NCBI RefSeq assembly: GCF_001679785.1
Contig: NZ_CP016286.1
Coordinates: forward strand, 248,001-312,000
Direction of reading: 5' to 3'
Length of the DNA stretch: 64,000 nucleotides
DNA from: Rhizobium leguminosarum
GTDB taxonomy: Bacteria; Pseudomonadota; Alphaproteobacteria; Rhizobiales; Rhizobiaceae
The translations under genes were made by a program, and so were the position numbers. The notes under the pieces were generated by a model. The model did no database searches. It was given only the letters and a program-made list of their open reading frames with translations, and had not been told where the DNA came from. Below, piece after piece: positions 50,322 through 59,033 of the stretch. Each line of letters begins with the position of its first letter. Within the stretch, counting starts at the first letter, position 1.

Positions 50322-50649
50322 CCTCTTCGGTTTTGTCCAGGTAGACTTCCAGGCGATCCAACCGCTCGGTCCAGCGCCGGCGCTCCGATACCATCCAGTC
50401 CGCCGCCTCGTCGAAACGCGCCTGCACCAGCCGGCACCAGCGGCTGCGCCCGCGCTTCTCGCTGGCGATCAGCCCGCAATCTTCCAGCACCTTGAGATGC
50501 TGGGCGAAGGAGGGCAGCGCCATGTCGAAAGGCTCGGCAAGCGCGCTGACCGGCAACTCGCCCTCGACCAGACGCGACACCACGGCACGGCGGGTCGGGT
50601 CACTGAGAGCGTGAAAGGCGAGGTCGAGGGGGGTCGAGTGGTAAGGCAT
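50293..50649 (-). CDS. ArsR-family repressor (module 2)
   Basis: A 118-residue winged-helix regulator: LDLAFHALSDPTRRAVVSRLVEGELPVSALAEPFDMALPSFAQHLKVLEDCGLIASEKRGRSRWCRL. Same subgroup as the other two ArsR genes here. It is divergent from the DHFR-like gene at 50802, which may also be controlled. Confidence 0.85.
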   Translation of the reverse strand: MPYHSTPLDLAFHALSDPTRRAVVSRLVEGELPVSALAEPFDMALPSFAQHLKVLEDCGLIASEKRGRSRWCRLVQARFDEAADWMVSERRRWTERLDRLEVYLDKTEEDDEGHGKPV

Positions 50650-50801
50650 ATCAATCCGTAAATTGGTCGGTGGGGGTGGTCAAGGATAAAAAGGTACTTG
50701 CCTTAGTGTCGGGCTCCAAATATGAAGGCAGTTGCCTTAGTATCCAGCCCTGAATGGTAGGGAGGGGCTGTAGTGCAAACAACCCGCAAGGAGGATTCCC
50801 A

Positions 50802-51443
50802 GTGGTAGTTCGTGTCGATCTCATGATCTCGCTCGATGGTTTCGCGACAACGACGGACCAGACGCCCGAAAGCCCGTTCGGTGAGGACTGGCCGCGTCTC
50901 GTCGGCGCGTATGCGGCAACGCGAACGTTCCGTGAGCGCGTGCTCAAGGATACGACGGGAGCAGGGACCACAGGTCTCGACGACGACTATGCGAAGGAAT
51001 ATTTCGAGAATGTGGGCGCCGAGATCATGGGCGCCGGCATGTTCGGTCTCCACAACTTTCCCGACGATCCGAATTGGCGTGGCTGGTGGGGCGACGAGCC
51101 GCCGTTCGGCTGTCCGGTCTTCGTCCTCACCCGCAAGCCACGACCCTCTCTGGAGATGGCCGGTGGCACCACTTTCCACTTCCTCAATGCCAGCCCTGAT
51201 GATGCGCTCCAGCAGGCCGTGAGGGCCGCAAACGGCAAGGATGTGAGGATAGGCGGTGGTCCTACCGTCGTTCGCGATTATCTCAAAGCTGGCCTTGTCG
51301 ACCGCCTTCATGTTGCTATCACGCCGATTTTGCTCGGGCGCGGCATCCGCCTGTGGGACGATCTGCGCGGCCTGGAAGCTGGCTACACCGTCAAGGCGGA
51401 AACGTCACCGAGCGGCACCATCCACCTGACGTTCCAACGCTAA
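50802..51443 (+). CDS. Dihydrofolate reductase-like (RibD C-terminal) protein
   Basis: A 213-residue protein of the RibD C-terminal/DHFR fold: VVRVDLMISLDGFATTTDQ, GADY-like DDDYAKEYFENVGAEIMGAGMFGLHNF, FVLTRKPRPSLEMAGGTTFHFLN, KDVRIGGGPTVVRDYLKAGLVDRLHVAITPILLGRGIRLWDDL. Such proteins reduce or bind folate- or pterin-like substrates with NADPH. The GTG at 50802 is chosen because AAGGAGGA lies eight bases upstream. It is divergent from ArsR module 2. Confidence 0.85.
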   Translation: MVVRVDLMISLDGFATTTDQTPESPFGEDWPRLVGAYAATRTFRERVLKDTTGAGTTGLDDDYAKEYFENVGAEIMGAGMFGLHNFPDDPNWRGWWGDEPPFGCPVFVLTRKPRPSLEMAGGTTFHFLNASPDDALQQAVRAANGKDVRIGGGPTVVRDYLKAGLVDRLHVAITPILLGRGIRLWDDLRGLEAGYTVKAETSPSGTIHLTFQR

Positions 51444-51558
51444 CCGCTAGCCTGTGACTTGGGGCGATGCCGGCCGCCGCCCTGCGAGAACTGGCTGGCG
51501 CCCACTTCTCCTCCTGTGACGAGCACAGGAATGAGGATGGAGAGGGCGTGCCGTGGCC

Positions 51559-51728
51559 GCCCCCTCTGCCCTGCCGGGCATCTCCCCCACAGGTGGGGAG
51601 ATCACAAGTGGCTTGAACTTCCTGCCCATCTACCGTTTCGCCGTGCTGAACGCTGATTGTTTGAGGAAGCGGAGCGCCCAGCCGATCTCCCCACCTGTGG
51701 GGGAGATGCCCGCCAGGGCAGAGGGGGG
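51559..51728. repeat. Pair of 43-bp inverted repeats
   Basis: The arms 51559-51602 (CCCCTCTGCC ... GGGGAGATC) and 51684-51728 (GATCTCCCC ... GGGCAGAGG) are inverted copies with about one mismatch, separated by 81 bp. Each arm itself contains a CTCCCC/GGGGAG hairpin. This is a typical rhizobial intergenic palindrome. Region 51444-51864 has no gene. Confidence 0.7.
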
Positions 51729-51864
51729 TGCTCCTCTCCGCATAAACTGACTTGGTGAGGGAGGGTGGGGCGGCGACTTCCACGCCGAGATATCTGACCG
51801 TGCTCGCCGATCACCTGACGGCCGATCTCGGCCCCCTTGCGTGACGTCGATCTGCATGCTAACA

Positions 51865-51882
51865 CTGAACTATATGGTTCAG
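51865..51882. promoter_or_regulatory. Operator-like palindrome CTGAAC-TATATG-GTTCAG
   Basis: Perfect six-base arms overlap the ArsR start codon (51874), fitting autorepression by an ArsR-type dimer. Confidence 0.55.
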
Positions 51883-52236
51883 TTTTCGACAGCCCGCCTT
51901 GATGCCTCCTTTGCCGCGCTCTCGGATGCCACGCGACGCGGCGTTCTGGAACAGCTCGGGAGTGCGGATGCTTCGATCACGGAGCTCGCAGAGAAATTCC
52001 ACATGACCCTCACGGGCATGAAGAAGCACATCGGCGTGTTGGAGCAGGCGGGCCTGGTGACGACGGAGAAGGTCGGGCGTGTGCGGACCTGCAGACTGGG
52101 CTCACGCGGGCTCGAGGAAGAGGCGGCCTGGATCGAGGCGCGCCGCCAGATCTGGAACGCACGCTTCGACACGCTTGATCAAGTCATCGAGGCACTGAAA
52201 CGGAAGGAGAAAGTCGATGGGGGACAGAGCGAGTAA
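51874..52236 (+). CDS. ArsR-family repressor (module 3)
   Basis: A 120-residue winged-helix regulator: RLDASFAALSDATRRGVLEQLGSADASITELAEKFHMTLTGMKKHIGVLEQAGLVTTEKVGRVRTCRLGSRGLEEEAAWIEARRQIWNARFDTLDQVIEAL. ATG 51874 begins the conserved part; 51856 would add six residues. It overlaps the AHSA1 gene by 20 bases. The palindrome over its start is the probable operator. Confidence 0.86.
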   Translation: MVQFSTARLDASFAALSDATRRGVLEQLGSADASITELAEKFHMTLTGMKKHIGVLEQAGLVTTEKVGRVRTCRLGSRGLEEEAAWIEARRQIWNARFDTLDQVIEALKRKEKVDGGQSE

Positions 52237-52711
52237 CGGCCGCACGGCGGTCGAACGGAGATCCGAGCTTGAACTCGTGGTGACGCGCACCTTCAACGGC
52301 CCGGTTCGCCTCGTATTCGACGCGTGGACCAAGCCCGAATTGTTCAAGCTGTGGTGGGCGCCGAAGTCGATGGGCGTGCCCCTGCTTTCCTGCGAGATGG
52401 ATGTTCGCACCGGGGGCAGCTATCGCATCACGTTCGGACACGATGCCTCGGACGCCATGGCCTTCTTCGGCAAGTATCTCGACGTGTCGCCGCCATCGCG
52501 CCTCGTCTGGACCAATGACGAAGGCGGGGAGGAGGGCGCCGTCACCACGGTGACCTTCGAGGAAGAGGAAGGCAGGACGCTGCTGGTCCTGCAGGAACTC
52601 TATCCCTCGAAGGAAGCGCTCGACCAGTCTTTCGTCGGTATGGAAGACGCGTTGCCTGAGCAGTTCGAGCAGTTGGATGAACTTCTCATCACGCTCAGCG
52701 CGAGCGTATGA
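52217..52711 (+). CDS. AHSA1/SRPBCC-domain protein (module 3)
   Basis: A 164-residue SRPBCC protein: LELVVTRTFNGPVRLVFDAWTKPELFKLWWAPKSMGVPLLSCEMDVRTGGSYRITFGHD, SRLVWTNDEGGEEGAVTTVTFEEEEGRTLLVLQELYPS. GGAAGGAG precedes the start within the ArsR gene. It is the third such pair within 6.3 kb. Confidence 0.85.
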   Translation: MGDRASNGRTAVERRSELELVVTRTFNGPVRLVFDAWTKPELFKLWWAPKSMGVPLLSCEMDVRTGGSYRITFGHDASDAMAFFGKYLDVSPPSRLVWTNDEGGEEGAVTTVTFEEEEGRTLLVLQELYPSKEALDQSFVGMEDALPEQFEQLDELLITLSASV

Positions 52712-52733
52712 CAGCCCCCTTCAACTCAACTGC

Positions 52734-53468
52734 TCAGATCGCCCGAACTTCGGCAAGCCGCTTGACTGCGTACTCGTCCTGCCAGCAGACGGCGGCTTCC
52801 CATGCGGCTGAGGCTTGCGCGGCGATGTCATGTGCGCCCTCGTCGAGATCGGCAGCGTTGTCGGGCAGCACCAGGTCAAGGTCGGGAACGTCGACATGTG
52901 ACTCATCCCAGTCGATCAATGCGACCCGATCTGCGGTCATGCGGACGTTGCCGGGGCTATTGGGATTGCCGTGGACAACACATGTCTGACGCCCGATGAG
53001 CCGCGCCCATGCTGCTCGACATCGGATAACGCCTTCCGGCGGCATCGCGGTCAGGTTGATCCTCGTTCCGGTCTCAGTATGCAGGAGGTCGGTCGACGAT
53101 CGCCAGCCTGGGCGCTGCGGCCAGCCCTGCGTCAGCCGATGCAGATCGCGGAGCGTGTCGGCGACGCGGCGCCAATCGGACCCGGTCTCGGGCGGTCCGC
53201 CCTCCATGTATTTCATCATCACCAGACCGTCCACGAACAGCCGGCCGTCAGTCGTCGGAATTGGCACTGGAACGGTCATACCTTCACGGTCGAGATGTTG
53301 GAGCAGCTCGGCTTCCCATGCGAGATCAGCGTCGCTCCTGGAGCCGAGACGAGCGACCGCGAGTTGCCCGTGGACGCGAGCGCTCCACACGTCGTTGGCA
53401 ACTCCACCCGTGAGCCGCGCGATGCGAACCGCGTCTTCGCCCCATTGCCCGAGTGCTTCCCATCCCAT
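52734..53468 (-). CDS. Aminoglycoside phosphotransferase-like kinase
   Basis: A 244-residue APH-fold protein: Gly-rich start (RIARLTGGVANDVWSARVHG), Brenner-like motif VVHGNPNSPGNVRM and metal motif LIDWDESHVDVPDLDL. The usual catalytic Asp of HGDxxxxN is Asn here (HGN), which would weaken phosphotransfer. It is shorter than typical APH enzymes. The ATG at 53468 follows AAGGG. The substrate is unknown and resistance cannot be assumed. Confidence 0.75.
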   Translation of the reverse strand: MGWEALGQWGEDAVRIARLTGGVANDVWSARVHGQLAVARLGSRSDADLAWEAELLQHLDREGMTVPVPIPTTDGRLFVDGLVMMKYMEGGPPETGSDWRRVADTLRDLHRLTQGWPQRPGWRSSTDLLHTETGTRINLTAMPPEGVIRCRAAWARLIGRQTCVVHGNPNSPGNVRMTADRVALIDWDESHVDVPDLDLVLPDNAADLDEGAHDIAAQASAAWEAAVCWQDEYAVKRLAEVRAI

Positions 53469-53602
53469 TGGCGATACCCTTGGAGGCCATGATGACGCAA
53501 GAAATAGAGAAAGTTTACGACACCACAAGGGCCGCTGGCGGCGCGAAGCGCCGTTGGTAGCAACCCGAACGCCTCATTCACTCCTGCGCCCTCAGGCTTT
53601 CT

Positions 53603-53692
53603 CTGACAAGTTCCCACAGATCGACCTTCTCGGCGCGCCTTGACCTGCACCAGGCCAAGCGAGCGAAGGGCGAAGCGATCGGCGACGGCGTC
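53603..53692 (-). repeat. Duplicated 3' fragment of the cyclase gene
   Basis: About 90 bp nearly identical to 54462-54552, which encodes the last 30 codons of the adenylate cyclase-like protein (VADRFALRPLGLVQVKGR region). A two-base deletion (CGCGCC-TTGACC versus CGCGCCCCTTGACC) shifts the frame, so it is a non-coding relic. Confidence 0.75.
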
Positions 53693-53725
53693 ATCAGGGG
53701 ATGCCGGCGCTGCTGCTATGCTTTA

Positions 53726-53911
53726 TTAGTGTGGACCAGCTTCGTCTGGTTGGGTGGGAAAGGGCGCATCGCGAGATTGCGGGGGTCGTTGGCCGTTCAT
53801 CTCCTTCACGGCCATATCCCAAATCTCGGTGTCCTTCCCTTCGGGGCAACCTTGACGTTCCCAAATTGCGTATGCGCGACGGCGTAGCTGCTCTTCATCG
53901 GTGAATTGCAT
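53726..53911 (-). CDS. DUF2934 small protein
   Basis: A 61-residue protein: MQFTDEEQLRRRAYAIWERQGCPEGKDTEIWDMAVKEMNG, then a polar tail. The RRRAYAIWERQGCPEGKD stretch is the DUF2934 signature; many rhizobial copies exist and their function is unknown. GGAG lies eight bases before the ATG. It follows a small membrane protein gene on the same strand, perhaps in an operon. Confidence 0.8.
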   Translation of the reverse strand: MQFTDEEQLRRRAYAIWERQGCPEGKDTEIWDMAVKEMNGQRPPQSRDAPFPTQPDEAGPH

Positions 53912-53944
53912 TGTCGTGTCTCCAGGATTTTGCCGAGGGGCGGC

Positions 53945-54097
53945 TCAGGCGCCGATAAACATATGAACGACGATCGCTAACGACACTGCCATTCCGGCCA
54001 ATACCGCTGTCTTGATCGCGAAGGACTTGAGAGGATGGTCGCAGACGGCGCGAATGACTTTTTCGGGCTGAAAGCGACGGGCGTACGTAGGCAACAT
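53945..54097 (-). CDS. Small single-pass membrane protein
   Basis: A 50-residue protein: MLPTYARRFQPEKVIRAVCD with a basic amphipathic start, then a hydrophobic helix at about 27-47 (FAIKTAVLAGMAVSLAIVVHMFIGA). GAGGAAGACGAG precedes the start. No family is recognised. It is upstream of the DUF2934 gene (33-bp gap). Region 54098-54444 shows no other gene. Confidence 0.5.
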   Translation of the reverse strand: MLPTYARRFQPEKVIRAVCDHPLKSFAIKTAVLAGMAVSLAIVVHMFIGA

Positions 54098-54444
54098 CTC
54101 GTCTTCCTCATTGTCAGGCCCGTGTTTTGCAACGTCTATACGGCCGTAATACTGATGACACAGCGCGCTTCAAGTAAGTGAAAGTCAAACCAATACGGAA
54201 AAATACTTGGATAAATTTTCGGAACTTTATCGGCGCAAGCAAGTTCACTTGCCGACATGAAGAACGCTGACACAGCGACCCCCTCTTTTATGTCCATTCC
54301 TGAAATTTGCCCTGCGATTGCGGGGTCTTTTCGGTTGGGTGGACTGCCAGGCAAGTGGTCAAAAGGTCAGGCCGCTCTTCAACCAATGCCGGAGCGCGGC
54401 AACCACGCGATCAGCTCTGATGCTCCACCCTCGATCATCCTGTT

Positions 54445-56367
54445 CTAATCGCCGATATCCCCGACAAGCTCCCAGAGATCGACTTTCCCGGCGCGCCCCT
54501 TGACCTGCACCAGGCCAAGCGGGCGAAGGGCGAAGCGATCGGCGACGGCGTCGTGGATGGCGGCGCTGACCAGGATCGAGGTGTTGAATTCCTTGTTCAG
54601 TCCTTCCAGCCGCGAGGCGACGTTGATCGTATCGCCCATGGCCGTGTACTGCTGCCTGGAAATCGCGCCGAAGCTGCCGACGACCGCCGGGCCGGTGTGC
54701 AATCCAAATCGGGTGATGAGCGCGGGACGGCCATTCCGGCGGTTGGCTTCATTCAACTCGTCGATCGCCGCTTTCATGGCAAGCGCGCATCGGCAGCCGT
54801 TTTCGGCATGTCTGGCATCTGGAACAGGAGCGTTCCACATGACGAAAATGGAATCGCCGAGATATTGGACGACAGTGCCGCCGTTGCGTTCGGCGATCGT
54901 GTTTAAGAGTTCGAAATAGGCCGACAGCGTATCGACCACGTCCTCGGGCGAATGCTGCTCGGATATGGTGGTGAAGTCGCGGATGTCGGTGAAGAGCACA
55001 GTCACATCCTGCCGCTTAGCCTTGACGGCGGTTCTTCCCTTGGGATCGATGATCCGCCTGACGACTTCACGCGGAACATAGAGGGCAAATTGGCTGATGG
55101 CATGGCGGCTTGCCGCCAGCGCGCTCGCCAGCGTGTTGATCTCCGATATGAAGGAGTGGGAGACACCTTTCTCGCCGACATCGAGATCGCCGATCCTGCG
55201 CGCCTCGTCGGCCAGCCGATAAAGGGAGCGGCTGACCATGCGGGACAGCATCACCGAGGCAGCGACACCCGCGATCAGGAAGGCGCTGGCAACGAGGAGA
55301 TTGTGCACGAGCAGCCGATTGGCCTCAGCCACCAGATCTTCCAGGGGCACGACGATTGCGGCGACGCTTCCCTTGAACAGACCGGACACACCGACGGGGG
55401 CGATCTGCAGGATCTGGCGTTCGCCATCGAGGTCGATCCGCGCCACGCCGCCGCTTGCAAAGGCCGGATCCCGCCTGAGCCTCGCCACCGTTTCGAGGCT
55501 CGTGTCGTAACTGTCTTTCGTCGTATCGACGGCAACGGCGCCATCGGCATTTTTCGACCATACGCCGAGAAGCCTGTTCATGATTGCCGGGTCGGAATGG
55601 GCGATCAGATCATCGGCATCATCGATGATGTAGGCGCGCGCCCGCGGCGAAATCTCCTGCGCATCCAGCAGGCGGCTGACCGTCATCAGGTGGATGTTGA
55701 TGCCGACGACAACCTGATCGTCGTCTTTCATCGGTGCTGCGATCGTCAGCGTTGGAAGCTGCAGCGTTCCCGCAACATAGGGTCCGACGGACACTTCCTC
55801 GCTGTGCTGGATGACGGATTGGTACCAGGGGCGTTGCCGCGGATCGAATGATGCATGGTCGACGTCACGCTCGGCGATCGGTCTTGCCTGGCCGTCGAGG
55901 AAGCGAAACGTCGATATGACGTCCGGGCCCTGACTGCGTGCTATCGTGCGGATGGCGAAAGCCGTGCCATCGGGTGCTGCGAGGATCCGGCGGACATCCT
56001 GCCTTTGCGTGTTGATGACCTGCAGATACGAGCCGTCAGGATAGCCGGTGTAGACGCTCGTCGCGTTGGGGACGTTTCTGAGAACCTCCAGAAAGAATTG
56101 CTGTTTCGCCGTGATATCCTGGGGAGGCGGGGAGGCGAGCAGCGGCAGGGTCGATGCCAGTGCCACCGCCTCGGTGCCGCCCTGCAGCGTATTGCGGTAC
56201 CCCTCGATCAGCCGCAGGCTCATCTCGCGCATCTGCTGCACGCCCGCACTGACCGCAGCATCGCTTCCTTGCCTGAACGCCAGCCAGATGATCGGCGTCG
56301 ACGTGCAAAGCAGCGACGCGACGACCAGGACGCCGAGATGCAGTCGTAGGGGTTTGGACCAGTGCAC
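54445..56367 (-). CDS. Class III adenylate/guanylate cyclase with Cache sensor
   Basis: A 640-residue membrane receptor cyclase. TM1 is at about 8-30, a double Cache periplasmic sensor at about 45-335 (TSVYTGYPDGSYLQVINTQ, QRPWYQSVI, YIIDDADDLIAHSDP), TM2 at about 350-372 and HAMP at about 373-425. The class III catalytic domain is at about 460-635 (VTVLFTDIRDFTTISEQHSPEDVV with the first metal Asp, YLGDSIFVMWNAP second Asp, RQQYTAMGDTINVASRLEGLN). It makes cAMP or cGMP in response to an external ligand. A frame-shifted copy of its 3' end lies 850 bp downstream. Confidence 0.92.
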   Translation of the reverse strand: MHWSKPLRLHLGVLVVASLLCTSTPIIWLAFRQGSDAAVSAGVQQMREMSLRLIEGYRNTLQGGTEAVALASTLPLLASPPPQDITAKQQFFLEVLRNVPNATSVYTGYPDGSYLQVINTQRQDVRRILAAPDGTAFAIRTIARSQGPDVISTFRFLDGQARPIAERDVDHASFDPRQRPWYQSVIQHSEEVSVGPYVAGTLQLPTLTIAAPMKDDDQVVVGINIHLMTVSRLLDAQEISPRARAYIIDDADDLIAHSDPAIMNRLLGVWSKNADGAVAVDTTKDSYDTSLETVARLRRDPAFASGGVARIDLDGERQILQIAPVGVSGLFKGSVAAIVVPLEDLVAEANRLLVHNLLVASAFLIAGVAASVMLSRMVSRSLYRLADEARRIGDLDVGEKGVSHSFISEINTLASALAASRHAISQFALYVPREVVRRIIDPKGRTAVKAKRQDVTVLFTDIRDFTTISEQHSPEDVVDTLSAYFELLNTIAERNGGTVVQYLGDSIFVMWNAPVPDARHAENGCRCALAMKAAIDELNEANRRNGRPALITRFGLHTGPAVVGSFGAISRQQYTAMGDTINVASRLEGLNKEFNTSILVSAAIHDAVADRFALRPLGLVQVKGRAGKVDLWELVGDIGD

Positions 56368-56571
56368 GAGATTTCCCCCGAAATGCGGACACGTCTCAGC
56401 ACACCAAGCATAGCCAACGATGGCAGCTAACTGCTTTTTGAAAACTTACACAAGGCGGTGAGTGCGGCCACACCGCCGCTGCACGTTTCGGCAGAACGAG
56501 ATCGCCGACCGTGTGAGCTGTCGCCAATCATGCCCGCATGCGCCGCTGCCCTTGCTCCAGCAGCCACCCCA

Positions 56572-56667
56572 CGCTCCGTCCTCCTCGGGCTTGACCCGAG
56601 GATCCACTCTTGCCTCGATCGCCAGCGGGCATGGATCCCAGGCTCAAGGCCTGGGATGACAGAGGGT
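56572..56667 (+). repeat. Dispersed intergenic repeat, copy 2
   Basis: Second copy of the repeat at 47389-47485. It shares a further 45 bp of upstream similarity (from about 56525) with copy 3. The rest of 56368-56705 has no gene. Confidence 0.75.
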
Positions 56668-56705
56668 GGGGCGGGGGGGTCGACAAGCAAATGGGCGGCA
56701 AACTA

Positions 56706-57152
56706 TCAGTCGACACCGTGGCAACGAGCCAGGTCGTCAATGACCTGTTCGTACTGCTGGCGTTCGAACTCAAATGGGCCAAAGCTCTCATAATTCCGCC
56801 TTGGCCGATGCGGCTGGCTGAACCCGTCCCATAACACCTTGTTCCGGTGCAGGCGAACATGGGCGACAAGGGGCCAGCATCCGACCTCGCCACATTCACA
56901 CGACAAGACATAGATTTCGCCCTGTCCACCGCCTTGTACGGGCTCCTCCCGTCCAAGGAAGTAGCTCGATAGCGGACCGAAGCGGTAGAATGAGGGTATG
57001 AGGCCGCCATATCCGCCGGCAGGATCGCTGTAGCCGGCGGCGCGTTCGAAGTCCGCCACGAGTTGATCCAAGCCTACTCCATCCACGCACGGAACGATGG
57101 CGACCGTCTCTTCGTCCTTGTTTTCGAACTTGAAGCTGAGAAGGTTTTTCAT
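56706..57152 (-). CDS. Hypothetical protein with CxCGxxGCWPL motif
   Basis: A 148-residue soluble protein: NDP-like YGGLIPSFYRFGPLSSYFLG, then IYVLSCECGEVGCWPLVAHVRLHRNKVLWDGFSQPHRP and NYESFGPFEFERQQYEQVIDDLA. The CECGEVGCWP cluster may bind a metal. Similar hypothetical proteins are scattered across bacteria; the function is unknown. The ribosome-binding site is modest. It is flanked by two repeat copies. Confidence 0.6.
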   Translation of the reverse strand: MKNLLSFKFENKDEETVAIVPCVDGVGLDQLVADFERAAGYSDPAGGYGGLIPSFYRFGPLSSYFLGREEPVQGGGQGEIYVLSCECGEVGCWPLVAHVRLHRNKVLWDGFSQPHRPRRNYESFGPFEFERQQYEQVIDDLARCHGVD

Positions 57153-57335
57153 CTACTCTGGATAGAACCGGTCGGCGCTCGCAGTCAACTTCCCCCTATC
57201 AGGCGGGCGTCGCCTAATGGCGTTTGAGACCTCGGCGGCGCCTTGCATGGGTAAAATTGCGGGGCAGAATATTGGTGTTGATGGCAGCCGATCATGTCCG
57301 GATGCGTCGCTGTCCTTGCTCCAGACGCCGCCCCA

Positions 57336-57430
57336 CGCTCCGTCCTCCTCGGGCTTGACCCGAGGATCCACTCTCGTCTCGATTCAGCGGCGGGCATGGA
57401 TCCCAGGCTCAAGGCCTGGGATGACGGAGG
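57336..57430 (+). repeat. Dispersed intergenic repeat, copy 3
   Basis: Third copy of the repeat, closest to copy 2 (shared upstream extension from about 57290). Region 57153-57570 contains no gene besides it. Confidence 0.75.
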
Positions 57431-57570
57431 GTGGGCGCGCGCCGTACCTGGCCAGCGCAGCGGGGCGGTTTTTGCGAGGCCCCCGCTGGCGCAGGGGATG
57501 GCATTGAGTATTCGAAATTTCGCCCACGCCAATCTATGCATAAGGATCGAACAGGAGATCTCCAGCCGAC

Positions 57571-58149
57571 TCAGGCCCGCTTCCGCCGCATCTGCGTGAC
57601 GCTCCGCCAGACGGCCGAGACCAGGAAATAGAAGGCGCCGAGGCCGGCATATCCGGCGATGTTGGCAATGGAGGGCGCTTCCGGCATTTGCGCCTGGGCG
57701 ATGAAGAAGGCGCCTGCCACCGCGGATTGGCCGCCGCTGAGGATCATCGCCCACTGGCCGCCATTGGTCTTCCAGCGCCGGACAGCGGTTCCAAGCTGCA
57801 GCAGGCCGGAAAAGATCGCCCAGAGGCCGAAGACGCCGAGGACCCAGTTCATGCTCATCGTCAACGCGACGATCACGGCCGCTGTCGTTACCGCGCTGAC
57901 GGCGATGTTGATCGCCTGGCTGCGGTTGTTTGCCAGGCCGCCGTTTCGCGCTGCGTCGATGAGGTTGGCGGCGGCATCCCAGGCCGGGTAGAGGATCAGC
58001 AAGGCGGCCGCGACCGCAAGCGACTGGCCGCCGGCCGTCAAGGCTGCGGCGACCCAGATGGCGGAAAAGGCTGCGCGGGTGAAGTAATAGCGCGTCAGCC
58101 ACTCTTCCCTGTCGCCAGACGCGACGGTGGTTTGATCGGTGGTCATCAT
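57571..58149 (-). CDS. DUF308/HdeD-like membrane protein
   Basis: A 192-residue protein with five to six helices and little loop sequence (YYFTRAAFSAIWVAAALTAGG, SLAVAAALLILYPAWDAAANLIDAARNGG, INIAVSAVTTAAVIVALTMSMNWVLGVFGLWAIFSGLLQLG, AVAGAFFIAQAQ, ending in a basic tail). DUF308 proteins (HdeD) are linked to acid or envelope stress. AGGAAAGAG precedes a double ATG (58149 and 58146). It lies downstream of the secreted gene 58345-58962 and is probably repressed with it by the TetR gene. Confidence 0.75.
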   Translation of the reverse strand: MMTTDQTTVASGDREEWLTRYYFTRAAFSAIWVAAALTAGGQSLAVAAALLILYPAWDAAANLIDAARNGGLANNRSQAINIAVSAVTTAAVIVALTMSMNWVLGVFGLWAIFSGLLQLGTAVRRWKTNGGQWAMILSGGQSAVAGAFFIAQAQMPEAPSIANIAGYAGLGAFYFLVSAVWRSVTQMRRKRA

Positions 58150-58344
58150 GATCTCTTTCCTAATGTGATGGTGTTGGTCTGATAGGGCGGCTCACCGTCG
58201 TAAGCGGTGGCGGCGTCCGTCATTGAGTTTGGATTTCCTGGGCTTGCCGGGCCGTTCGGGTCCATCGCCTGCAGGTCAGGCGGCATTTCCTGGCAAATCG
58301 CCGGTCGAACCGGGGGGCGGCCCGGCCGACCGGCGACGACGTGG

Positions 58345-58962
58345 TCACATCGGCGGGACCACGCCATTCTTTCCGACAAGGACCTGATGGGCGAGGGGGC
58401 CTGAGGCAGCCTTTTCGGCGGGAATGAAGACGACGGCGCCGGGAACGAGATCGTCCTTGGTGGCCGGAGCGATGGTCACGACCGGCGTGCCGTCCGGAAT
58501 GGAAATCTTCTTTTCTTTGCCGTGATAGGAGACGGTGACGGTGCGGCCATCGACGCCCTTGACGGCATCGGCCACGGTGGCGTTGGTCATGCTGCTGTCG
58601 GGCTTGAGGTCCCAACCATAGCTGCCTTCACCGGCGCCTTTCATCGCCGGCGGGAAGATCAGCACTTCAAGCGCGCCGTCTCCGCCGCCTGCGCTCGGCA
58701 GCGAGGCGATGCCGACGAAGTCGCCCGGCTTGATGTCGGTGACCGCCGCATTGGCGACGCTCGCCAGTTTCCAGCCGTCGGCAAGCGTGACATCGACAGT
58801 CTCTCCTTCGCGGGTCTTCACCTTGAGAGCGGAGCCGCTATAGGCGACGATGCTGCCGCGGATATGGAACTGCTCGGCCTTCTGATCTTCGGCATGGACA
58901 GATGCCGCCGACAAAAGCGCGCTAAGGCCCAGCACTAGGGCGAGAAGGATGTTTTTGAACAT
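58345..58962 (-). CDS. Secreted DUF5666-like protein
   Basis: A 205-residue protein with a signal peptide (MFKNILLALVLGLSALLSAASVHAED) and OB-like repeats: FHIRGSIVAYSGSALKVKTREGETVDVTLADGWKLASVANAAVTDIKPGDFVGIASLP, and later VKGVDGRTVTVSYHGKEKKISIPDGTPVVTIAPATKDDLVPGAVVFI. Such proteins are of unknown function; some databases mislabel them as metal ABC permeases. AGGAAGA precedes the ATG and overlaps the operator at 58972-58986. Confidence 0.75.
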   Translation of the reverse strand: MFKNILLALVLGLSALLSAASVHAEDQKAEQFHIRGSIVAYSGSALKVKTREGETVDVTLADGWKLASVANAAVTDIKPGDFVGIASLPSAGGGDGALEVLIFPPAMKGAGEGSYGWDLKPDSSMTNATVADAVKGVDGRTVTVSYHGKEKKISIPDGTPVVTIAPATKDDLVPGAVVFIPAEKAASGPLAHQVLVGKNGVVPPM

Positions 58963-58971
58963 GGGGTTCTT

Positions 58972-58986
58972 CCTACTAGTTGGTAG
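58972..58986. promoter_or_regulatory. TetR operator copy 1 (CCTACTAGTTGGTAG)
   Basis: A 15-base inverted repeat overlapping the ribosome-binding site of the secreted protein gene. In reverse it reads CTACCAACTAGTAGG, matching the copy at 59633-59647 at 12 of 15 positions. Confidence 0.6.
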
Positions 58987-59033
58987 TTTCGCCGATCGTG
59001 GTGGTCGCTCCGGGCGCTCATCCGCCCGGAACG

